Source: Asterias amurensis (taxonomy: Eukaryota > Echinodermata > Asteroidea > Forcipulatida > Asteriidae). From it: a stretch of DNA of 64,000 bases. The DNA is taken from assembly GCF_032118995.1 (NCBI RefSeq), contig NC_092669.1, positions 12,324,335 to 12,388,334 on the forward strand, in the 5' to 3' direction. Numbering within the stretch: the stretch's first letter is position 1; each line of letters opens with the position of its first letter. The position numbers and the translations under genes are program-made. The notes beneath the pieces were generated by a model. It was not told the DNA's origin. It saw nothing but the letters and a program-made list of their open reading frames with translations, and did no database searches. Of the stretch, positions 1-11,300 are shown one piece after another.

Positions 1-318
1 CGAACTTTCAACAACATTCTGTTAACCTTTACAGATTCAATTAAACAACGTTCTAAGACCTAAAAAGCCTGTTTCTCCGTGACTTGTTACCAATAAACCC
101 ATCGACAACATCCCAACTGTCACATCTGGATGAAACTTACAATAACAATTAAGACGAATAAAATAAGTACTGGCATGGTATTGCTCTAGCTCGCAACGGT
201 AATTGGATTCATTTAGACTGTATCTGTGCCAATCACATTAGAAAACCATACGTGGGCCTGTTTGGATCATTTTTGCATCAGTGCCTTTTTATTCTCGTTT
301 TGTTTTACATTTTTTTTT

Positions 319-662
319 TAAGGCACTGGACACCATTTTAGTAATTTTCAAAGACCAGTTTTCTCAGTTGATTTATCTCAACATATCAATCAACTAACAA
401 ACCTGTAAAATTTTGACTCAATTGGTCGTCGAAGAACAGTGCTTTGAGATGCTTGGATTCGAGGCCTCAGCCGGGGTCTCGATATCAAATTCAATTAATT
501 TAGTAAGAAATTACTTCTTTCTCAAAAACTATGTGACTTCAGAGGAAGCTTTCTCACAGTGTTTTATGCTATCAAAAGCTCTCATATGGCTCGTTACTAA
601 GAAAGGTTGTATGCTAACAATTACTTTGAGTAATAACCAATAGTGTCAACTGCCCTTAATAA
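319..662. repeat. MITE family M1, copy 1
   Basis: Starts 'ttaaggcactggacacca' and ends 'accaatagtgtcaactgcccttaa', with internal blocks 'acaaacctgtgaaaattttga' (here changed) and 'gtttctcac'-like text. Family M1 is the commonest repeat in the window, about 370 bp when intact, with ends TTTAAAGGCAGTGGACAC / GTGTCCACTGCCTTTAAA that sit in TTAA contexts. Confidence 0.75.
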
Positions 663-1199
663 AGGGGGGGGGGGACAGGGAAAATTTAACTCTAACGGAC
701 ATTAAACCTATTTCTAGGAGGTTATCCAAAAACTTCCATGAAGGTTAGACTTGTTCAGTCGTTACTGAACCATAGATGTTTTAATTAAAAGATAACATTG
801 CTGAAAGGCTAAGCCAACAAAGAACAAATCACCTGTCATTAAACAGACACCATGGAACAGCCATTGCTTACTGAAGCGTATAAATAAAAAATGGTGCATT
901 AAGTTGCTTTCTATAAAATTTAGAATAAAAAACGTTAAAAATTGCATTCGAATAGAAAGGCAATTTTAATCATGACCTTCTTGCAAACAGTTTTTCTTCG
1001 CTTCAAAAGATTTTTCACTCATGGAAAGTCAATACTTCATTTTGTTTTGACACGAATGGTCTACTACTAGACACTGAACAACCTTGTTTATAAATCATAC
1101 CTCGAACCCGCCTACGCATAGACATTATGACAGGGATACTATAATGACGTGACTACGGTACAATATACAGACTAACCTCGTACTCAGACGTTGGAATTA

Positions 1200-1420
1200 A
1201 AGATAAGTTAGCAAACTTAATACAACAGTCAAAACCAACAACCATCAAACACGATAATCTAACAGACAAAATACAACAAACCAAAAAACAACAACTACGA
1301 ACCAAAACCAACAACCCAACAAAAGAAATTAACAGTCAAATAGAACGACCAAAAACAACAATCATCAACCAAAACTAATAAGAGGACAAACAGAAACCAA
1401 CAACCATGGATGAAGAACAA
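1200..1420. repeat. G-poor, CA/A-rich low-complexity stretch
   Basis: About 220 bases dominated by A and C with runs of CAA, CAAC and AAC. It looks like simple-sequence drift; no gene or motif is seen. Confidence 0.6.
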
Positions 1421-1448
1421 CCAAACACGTACTCCAACATCTTCAACT

Positions 1449-1799
1449 GGGGCCACATTTCATAGCGCTAAGCACAAAAACCCGCTAAGCGTAACAAAAT
1501 CACGCTTACCAGAAAAATAATAATAATCAAATTCTTGTATAGCGCTGGTATCCGCCAATGCAGGCGCTCATGGCGCTTGCTAAAAAAAACTGCACCCTAA
1601 GTCAGCTTAGCTCCAGGTGCACTGCTCGCAATATCTAATAATTTTGCTCTGTGGTCAAAATTCACATGTCCATATCTGATAAGGTTACCAGCCGACTACC
1701 ATGTCGCAGGGAAGACTGGTATCCTGCCCATTTCTGCTTAGTAGGACATTTCCAAGCTGTATTTTATTTGCCTAAGCAGCTCTATGAAATTGGGCCCTG
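1449..1799. repeat. Foldback MITE family M4, copy 1
   Basis: Starts 'ggggccacatttcatagcgctaagcac' and ends 'gcctaagcagctctatgaaattgggccc', the reverse complement. Relatives occur at 39287-39535 and 58887-59127, and a half copy near 7022-7102. Confidence 0.7.
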
Positions 1800-1971
1800 A
1801 CGTCATCACCCTGAATATACTAGTAATGTATATGACAGCTAGTACTTGCCAGTATCACGAGCGCTGTATTAAAGCTAGGCAGCAAACATCTGCTCATTAA
1901 CATAAACATTAACATAATGCATGCATGAATAAACTATCGAGCGTAATGCATAATGTGCATTGTATGCTATT

Positions 1972-2127
1972 ACGCCTCTCTTAGTATTTATGCATGAGGT
2001 ACGTCACAATGCTATCCCAAACCGAGGCGATGGGCGCAGCCACTGCAAGTGATGGGGGACTTGCGCCCATAGCCTCATTTTGGGTAAGAATTATGACGTC
2101 CTGCATAAATATTAAGAGAGGCGTATG
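1972..2127. repeat. Palindromic foldback element
   Basis: Left arm 'acgcctctcttagtatttatgca' is matched by right arm 'tgcataaatattaagagaggcgt'. An inner pair 'gaggcgatgggcgcag'/'cttgcgcccatagcctc' extends the stem. It has the form of a short non-autonomous DNA transposon. Confidence 0.75.
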
Positions 2128-2266
2128 GGGCTGAATGGCAGCCGCATGTGACGTCAGAGTTAGGGGTAACTACCCAAACCTTATCATATAACATCCATTT
2201 ATGACGTCTCGATACCAGACTCAAAGTGTGGCACCAAGACGTCTGAATGCGTACTTATGTGCTTAC

Positions 2267-2371
2267 CTTTAGACGTTGTGCAGCCTCCATTGGATCTTCG
2301 TTGAAGCTTTCGGCAGCTATGATCGAAAAGTTAGGGTCTGCTTCTAGTATCTTCTGAAGCTTGTTCGTGAC
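2267..2371 (-). CDS. Gene B exon 4
   Basis: 35 codons between acceptor aatttcacag and donor gtaagcac, phase 0. Contains FSIIAAESFNEDPMEAAQRLK, parallel to gene A exon 4. No fifth exon (RDVRII-like segment) was found between here and the left edge. Confidence 0.9.
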
Positions 2372-5300
2372 CTGTGAAATTCAAATATACCATTATTAGG
2401 TTACAATATTAGAATATTTTAAAAACAAAATTCCGAAAAGGTGTAACCACAAAATTTTATTTGTATCTAAGTACCACTTGTACATGAAGGGTACTTAAAG
2501 CCATTATATACCTTCGGTACAGAAAAAAACGTTCCGGATTTACAAATAATTTACAGGGTTTACAGAAGGTAATGGTGACAGACTTCTCTTGAAATATTAT
2601 TCCATGAAATGCTTTACTTTTTGAGAAAACATTAAAACAATATCAATTATCGATAGCGAGAATTACGGATTTATTTTAAACCCATGTCATGACACGGCGA
2701 AACGTTGGGAAACAAGGATTGGTTTTTGCCCGTTATTTTCTCCCGACTTCGATGACCGGTTGAGCCCAAATTTTCACAGGTTTGTTATTTTATAGATAAA
2801 TTGTGGTACACGAAGTGTGGGCCTTGGACAACACTGTTTACCGAAAGTGTCCAATGGCTTTAACCAGGCAGGGTTTTCTTGATAAAATTCACATTAAGGA
2901 ACCTACAAATATTTTTTTTTATTAATAAAAACATGCAGATTGGCAAATTAGTCAAAATTAATATGAATTTAGAAAGATGCATGGTAAAATTTATTCAATT
3001 TCGAAAGACCAATTACGTTTCGATCAGGTTGTCTTAGTTCTGAGAAGGATGTTGGAAGTTCCTTGAAGTTCCTGAAGTAAAAGACATTCTAAACGTAATC
3101 GGAAGTTTGGACAAGTATGATGGCAAAATACCATGGCAAGGTTTTATGGATATAATTTAAATTACAAATCTAGGCAAATTAATCAAAATGACCCCCCTTT
3201 AACGATGTCTGAGGGAAGAGCGAATTTCCTTTGAGCCTGAATATTTTGTCAAGAAAAGCTTTTATTAATGGGTGATTGAATTTTCTAATCAGTGAAAATT
3301 GCCATTAAAATTATGAGGATAATTTAAATTACAAATCGTAAAAAAATGTTGATTAGCAAATTGATCAAAAATGGCCTTTAACAATGACATCCGAGTGATC
3401 GATTTTTCTTTTAATCCACCGGTAATTAGCATTCGAAAGATACGTTAAAAGAAAGCCTCCGTTATTAACGGATGGTTTATTTTCATAACCATTACAAATT
3501 GCCAACAAATGATGAACATTATTTATATTACAAATCTTTAAAAAAATGCTGATTTGTAAATGGCCTCCCTAACTATGACATCTGAGAGAGTGGTTTTCAT
3601 TTTAATCCACCGGTAGATAGCATTGGAAAGATACGTCAAGAAAAGCCTTCATAAACGGATGGTTGACTTTTATGAACATTGCGAATTGCCAACAAATGAA
3701 AACAAAAAATGCAGATTTGCAAACTAATCAAAATGGCCTCCCTAACTATGATACCTGAGAGAGTGATTTTCCTTTTGTATTGACTGGTCATAAAGTAAGA
3801 GATACGTCAGTATTAACCTTCATTTTATGATGGTTGATTTTCATAATCATTGAAAATTGCAAACAAATCATATTTTTGGGCAGATTTGCAAATTGATAAA
3901 AAATGGTCTCCCTTACAATGACATCCGAGTGGGCGATTTGTTTTTTCTTTCTTTTTATTTCACTTAGTAGTAAACGTAGTTATACTACAATATTAGTCTT
4001 CAATTGCGGATGGTTGTTTTTGCACAATACTTGAAATTTTTCAGCAAAATTAACTTTAAAAAATAATAAATTATAGGGGGAACAAAGGATCTTTAATGAT
4101 TGTTTGTCGTGGCACGATCCTTCTAGTAGTTCGACCTCAAAGTTCTGATTAGAGTGTATGTTTCGGTAGTTATTAGCGTCATGATTAAGGACACGTGTCG
4201 AGAGCGGGTTTTGACACGTGTGGCCTTACTTTACGCAGGGAATCTAACTGTACAAGTTAATGACCGTGGAAACTTTTTAAAGCCATTGGACCCTTTCTGT
4301 ACAGAAAAAAAAAAAAAAAAAAGTTCACAGATTTGCAAATAATTTACAGGGTTTACAGAAGGTAATGGTGAAAGACTTCTCTTGAAATATTAGTCCATGA
4401 AATGCTTTACTTTTTGAGAAAACGGTAAAACAATATAAATTCTCGTTAACGAGAATTACGGATTTGTTATAAACACATGTCATGACACGGCGAAACGCGC
4501 GAAAACAGGAGCAAGTTTTCCCGTTGTTTTCTCCCGACTCCGATGTCCGATTGAGCCTAGATTTCCACAGGTTTGTTATTTGATATAGAAGTTGTGATAC
4601 ACGAAGTGTGGGCCTTGGACAATACTGTTTACCGAAAGGGTCCAATGGCTTTAAGGAGCACTGAAGAGCTGTTCGTGGTGTAATACTTCGAAAAACAGTT
4701 TGTTCTTCAGATTGTTTGGGAGATTTCTCGGTTATGAAAAGAACTGTCCTGCTGTTTGACTATTACCATATGTAATGAACTGTTAAATTTAAAAATGTTT
4801 AATTTTTTTCAATTTGTGCCTTTAACCATTTAGCCACTGGACCTTCCAGCCGCCTAGCGATACACTGTATGCGGTAGGAGGAAACCTCGCTAGCTTGTGT
4901 TTGTAGAAAAAAAGGGAACATCAACAGAAAACTTGATAGTCATTAGTAGGTCTACGCATTTGTTAATCCATCTAGTTTTTTTATTTTTTTTTTAATCTTT
5001 AGACATGCACAATAGTTAAAAGTTGTACAGGGGCTGTCAAGGTTAAAACAAAAGTATAAAAAACTGTCATCAAAAGATGTGTAAAACCAGAACCCTGCCA
5101 ACGATAAAAATATAGTTATACAATATAAAAAGGTGATTGCACTAAACATTTAAAAAGCACACAAAAGAAAACATTAAATTACTAGCAAAACCAGACTATT
5201 GAAAACAAAAACTGCACCCACAACAAAACACCGCAGCGATAAGAGGAAGAGACAACAATAGATAATTATTAATTCTCCCTTCATAGTTGACTTGCTAATC

Positions 5301-8300
5301 AGCTAATCAAGATGAAATAATTTAGCTTTTACCCAACAAAATGCGCATTAGTAAACACAAAGGAAACTGCATTTATTAATCATTCATTATGATATTGTCG
5401 AAAACATAACGCCTTCGCATTTAATCAGTATGAGCATTGAGCCAGAAAAAAGCCTTGAAAAGCTATTGTGTCCATTGTATCCTTACAAAAAAATATTCGC
5501 CATACAAATTACCATAGCCGTTTAACGAGAGGCATTTATTGTTCCCATGAGAACTTGTACTTTTTGCAAATATTACCGAAAGGGTAAAACATTGTGCATA
5601 AATATTAAGCCATGGCTATCTTTGAAAATTTGAACTACGATTCCAGTAATTTACTGCAAGAATCTTGACAAATTGGTTTTCAGCAAACTCTGGAGGTTCA
5701 GGGACTAGAGGGATAAAAGGATATTTGGGTGGCTATAATTCATCCTCCATTTCGGATTTGTGTACATATTTAGTGATACTTTGAACATGGTAAAGCAGGG
5801 GCAGATGCAGGAAATTTGTGGGAGGGGTAGGGGTCAGGCCCAAAAGTTTTTTGTTTTTGATTCACCAAAATTCATAAGTGCAAGTCTTGTTGACTCTCCT
5901 ATATTTTGAGTCACCTCAATACATACATCACCCCTGCAGAATGTAATCTGTTGTAATTTCAGTGACGTCTACTTATTTATTTTTCTTTGTGGGGGGGGGG
6001 GGGGGGGTCAGAGCAAATGGGATTGAGTGCTCCCCCCCCCCCCATGGATTTGTACCTGTTGTGTGATGTGATATCCCATAATCATTTGTTAAAGTCAATG
6101 AACATAATACTTGTCATAATAAGTACTGAGAATGTGTGTTACTAAAAGCCAGTTCAAGCGAGATAATTACATATTACGATGTTATTAATGTTTTAATAAC
6201 AGTTGGTTGCCAATTTCAGGTTTGTTTAAGAATTTGTAATTTACCGTGTAAATAAACGGCACCATTTCTCTAACAGTAAAAAGTACAGTAGTTTGCCAGT
6301 TAATAAAAATACAGCATGACACAGTGTAACTGTATATGAATACAGTAAAACTTTCCTGCACATTTTACAGTAAGTTACTGGCAACTCAGCTGCCAGTAAT
6401 TTACTCTAATTTTACAGTGAAACATTTTACAGTGAAACATTATTTTTTACAGTGAAACATTTTACAGTGTGGGCGGAAGGTATAGGAAATTTGCTAGTGC
6501 TACTATTAATTTAGCTTATAGGATCGTTATTACTTGCACTGCCGCTGAGTGAGTTTGTTAATTGGTCTCAACGTTATACCTGGGCGGAAGGTATAGTAAA
6601 TTGGCTGGGACCACTACTTTAGCATTGTTATTAACTGCACTGCAGGAAACATGCTGGCAATATGTCCCTTTTAAATAAGCCTGCTTTGTTTTTACCCCTG
6701 CGTGTGGTTCTCGGGTCTCGTGGAGCGTGGAGATCTTTGACCATCCAAACTGCCGGAACATCTCGAGCTGAACCGGGGAGAATTCATCGGCCGAGGCGAT
6801 GGTTCGAAAGAAGTACGGGTACATGGAGCGTTGAGACAACTCGACCGCAGACGAGGCAAAGGCCATCTAGAATAAAAAATAATGTTTCTCTTGGAAATAA
6901 TATAATCAGGAGCAGTATTTAAAACAAAAACCTAGTGGAGAAAGTTAAAAAAAGCAAGCACGCAGACAAAAAGAAGAAGCCTGATTTCCGGATGCCATCT
7001 CTCCATACGGAAATTTTGTTATAATCCTGTTTTTGTCAAGGGAGAAATTTCATGCTAAGCAATTATTTTGTGCTTAGAAGCTTTGTGAAATTGGACCCAG
7101 GAAGTACAATACAAATTAGACTTGCATAGTCCATTAACTGCAATCTGATCATCATCATCAGTCCGTCCTTAAAAGCAATGATCACTTCGACCTCCCAAAC
7201 AATAATGACGCAAATAATGGCACGGTTTTAAATTCCCAATGGTTCTTCTCAGACAAAAGTCTGCCCACACTGTAAGCTCTCCTTCGTCTAATGGAAAGAT
7301 GCTATCTCTAGTTTAGATTACAATCCTTGTAGGCTAATGGTAAAGCTGATGGCCTTATTTCTAAGGTCGCCCCAAACAAGGCTAAAAGCGACCATTGGTT
7401 TGGAGCTTCGACAAAAATATTTATCCATGGTAAAGCTGGCCTCATTTCTAACACGTAAGATTATTCTGTGTGATATGCATGGTCACCACAAACACGGCTA
7501 AAATCAACTATTGGTTTGGGGCTACAAGAAAGAAAAACAAATGTATTGTGAAACAAATAATTAAGGGACCTGAAATAAGGAATTGATAAGAAGTTCGCAT
7601 TTACAATAAAAAGCAACATCAACTCTCTACATTTCGATATTAGTATACTGTTTTCGAAGGGGGGGGGTGTAAATGTGGTGCACCTGTTATTTGGGAATTT
7701 TCAGATGAAAGCACGCAGTGCGATTGATTGATTGATTGATTCGGAATAGCCGTTAAACATAGTGCACTTATGGTTTGATTGGCTGCATATTGCGCCAAAG
7801 CACATTGTAAACCATTGCATGGTGCTTATGATAGGTCTGATAGTTCAAACGTAGTCTCTCATTTTGCAGGAAATACTGTATGTTAGAGCGCCTCGAGCGT
7901 CACCGAGTGATGGACATGTGCGCTATATAAGAAGCCACTATTATTTTGAAGTATTATCATCACACCTATTCTGTCAAACATTACTTACTTGCGTTAAAGC
8001 CCATAAGGAGGTTACGCCAGTCAGGTCCCGAGTGACTGTCGATAAAAGCTCTCCAATGACGGCAATCTTAACAGGTTGACTGTAGTAAAGATCGAATAAG
8101 GCCGTCATGCCCACTGCGCTCGATGCCTGTAAATATCAGAACAGAGTGTATTGTTTAAAGCTTCGCATTGTGTTGATACATGAAGAACAATGGGTGCGTC
8201 GGGTCGACCCCGGTCTGTCCTCCGTGCGTCCGAATAGCTTTGACGTAACTTCAGGGGCTCACCCGGTTCAGCCCGAAGTCCCCTGTTTGTTGAGTGGGTC

Positions 8301-11300
8301 ACTTGGGGGTGACCTGAGGTGCATGACGTCACTACGAGAGCGGTGTGTGGTCGTTCGTTTAGCTCTTGTCAGGGGCTCACCGAGTGAGCACTGCGGGGTC
8401 GACCCAGGGAAGCTAATCGAACGCACCCTATATAAACTTGCGGGTACAACCATGTTTATAACTCTTTTGTTGGAGTGTTGGCTCTGAAAAGGGCCCTGTG
8501 GTCTTGACGTTTCGAACTAGGCCTACTCTACTCGTCTTGTTTGTGATTGCCTTTGAGACGACCACACTCACCAAAACTTGTATCGTGATTTTTAAGGACG
8601 TCCATTTGGAGTTGTTAAATCAAAAGGTGCATAATTTGTTAATGGTGACTATTCGCCCATGTGGCAGCGTCATGTAATATAATTACCAAAAACCTTTTGA
8701 CATCACGTTCGTTTTAATTAAATTCTCTGATTTTATTTTAACGGCCATTGCTTTTTAAACTCGTTAGGAAACTGTGTCCGACACTTTTCAGCCTGTTTTA
8801 GAAGACTGTACAAAAAGCATTACGGTGACCATGAAATCTGGCTCACCACTGTCTTGTAGATATCACTGGCAAACATAGCACGCAATCTTTAATCAAAAGT
8901 TGTTCCTATCTTTTGGGGAAAAGGTTCATAAAGATTGTGTTCTTCTAATACTAGTAATAATTTTCAGTTATTTTATAGCTCATTACATCAATGGATAATT
9001 TGAATGCTCTTGACATTCATGTATGAAAAATACTCGCTGGTATAATCAATTAATGATTATATAGTGAAATACATTAAAAACACAACAAAATAATAACGGA
9101 TAATTATCAAAAACAAGAAGGGGTTCGCCTTGGTGTTCCTGGTTTGATTTGCAGCATATTGGACCACAGCACCTTAAGGGCAGATCTCACAATTCAAACT
9201 AAGTCCCACTGTGCCTTGCAGGAAAAAGAAGCGCCTTGAATGTCACTTTGTGACGGATATGCTTGCTATTAAAGAAGCACCAAAGAAGCTTACAAGAGAC
9301 ACCATGACATTTAAAGTTTGGTGTAATGGTTCATGCCGAAATTGTAAGAGATCTTGACGATGCATTAGGTATGGTTTCGTATTATTCAATTCAATGGTTT
9401 TGTATTGTTCAGTTATTTTTCTATTTTTTTTTTTACGGAAACCGTGCTTGAAAAGAACTGCACAGCAATTGTTAATTCACTGTCACGCGCGTTGTACCGA
9501 AAAGTTGTTTTCGGTACAACGCTTTAAAGGGACACGTTGCCTTGAATCGGATGAGTTGGTCTATAAAAAGCGTTTGAAACCGTTTGTTTTGAAATGCTAA
9601 TGGTTAGAAAGATGTTTTAAAAGTTTTAATGATCCACACAAGTATCACTCAAAATTGCACGGTTTTCATTATACGTCGCGAACTAAGACGGTCGGCCATT
9701 TATGGGAGTCAAACATTTGACTCCCATAAATGGCCGACCGTGTTAGTCGACGAGGTAAAAAGAAAACCACGCAATTTCGAGGCATATTTGTGTTGATCAT
9801 TGTATTCTACTTTTACAACATCTTTCTAACCATACCGATTTTATAACAAACGGTTACCAAACGCTTTTCAAGGACCAACGCGACCGATCCAAGGCAACGT
9901 ATTCCTTTAATGTACTCACTCTCCCGCGCAAAACCGAAGTTTTAAGTGAAAATGCTTTCAGTGCAGCTGGATCACTAATTTTGAACGATTTTTATATCTG
10001 GAATATTAATTTATTTCTATTTCGTGAAGCTCTTAACTTTCAAGGAGACGTAGGAAACCAATTTTCGATTTTTTCCCCGTTTTTTCCGTTCCAGTAGACG
10101 ATCAGAGCATACTTATCGACGTCGAGTTGAAACCAACGGTTCTTTTCAGAACCACCAAACTCATAGTCATAATACATGGTGTTACTGCAAACCTCTCCAT
10201 ATCGTGTTTCCACCATGCAGAGTTTTAAATCCTACTCAATTTCGTCTGGTCATGATGGGCCGATTAAAGTTGGAGTGGTTTTATGTTACAGGTAAATAAC
10301 TTGACTTATAAGAACACATTATTTTCTCTGTCGTAGGGTCTGAACAACGGAACAGGCGTTCCCAGCAACCAATTTCATAATAAGCTAAGATTAATCCTAT
10401 CTTGAGTTGGTCGAGTAACTCGTCCCAACTTAGAATGGGTTCAATGCATCCTAGATGGTTAAGGAACTTAACTCAACCTAGCTGCCGGGCAACCTCGGTA
10501 GTCTAGTTGGTAAGACACTGCTCTAGAATTGCAAGGGTCGTGGGTTCGAATCCCACCCTGTGATATTGTTTTCACAGGACTCGGGAAGTACTGAGTATAC
10601 AGTGCTAACACACATCGGTGTATGGGTAAAAACCAAAATTAATATTCTTTATCCCCGATGCAAATTTAAAATCTATTATTATAACTCAACCTAAGTCCAC
10701 ATATTACTATCCAAAGTTAGGACTAGTAACTCGCCCTAATTTAGGATGGGTTCATTGTGTTCTAATGTCTTCGGAACTTGAAAAAAACATTACCGAATTA
10801 GTTTTGCTAGCAAAAAGTTGCTGGCAGTGTAAGCACTTTATGTAATCCACCATATACATAAACTGACAAACCTGTAGAAGTTTGAGATCGATCGGCTATC
10901 TGGGTCACGAGAGAAAAGTGAAAAAAACGATTACAAATTTTGCATTGCATCGATGCCAAAACAAAAATGAATAAAACACTCACTGAGCGATAAACTCCAA
11001 ACGCGAAATAAGAAAATTTATTTCTCTTTAAATATGAAATTTCAGACAGAAATATTTCAAGGGATGTTTTCAACTATCATCATCATTAAACCGTGTAAGT
11101 TTTATGTAAATCTGAGATCTTCACGGTTTGTGTTTCTTACCAATTCTGTAACGTCCGTTAACTAAAGATTAATCCTAAGTTAGGAACATTTAGAAAAATC
11201 GACGGCTGGACACATACCAAAAAGTCGAGCATTCTTGCAATTTTACACATTGGTTCATCGATGACTATGCAAAACAAATTACATGTATTGTGTTCTATTT

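Noticed and set aside
6662..6922. 86-codon plus-strand frame
   Set aside because: Antisense shadow of gene B exon 3.
8107..8487. 126-codon plus-strand frame
   Set aside because: Lies across a GC-rich M3 foldback MITE and overlaps the genuine receptor exon on the other strand; no protein-like pattern.
10500..10560. True tRNA gene
   Set aside because: The A and B boxes are present but the sequence continues into the shared SINE body and occurs many times; no full cloverleaf acceptor stem.
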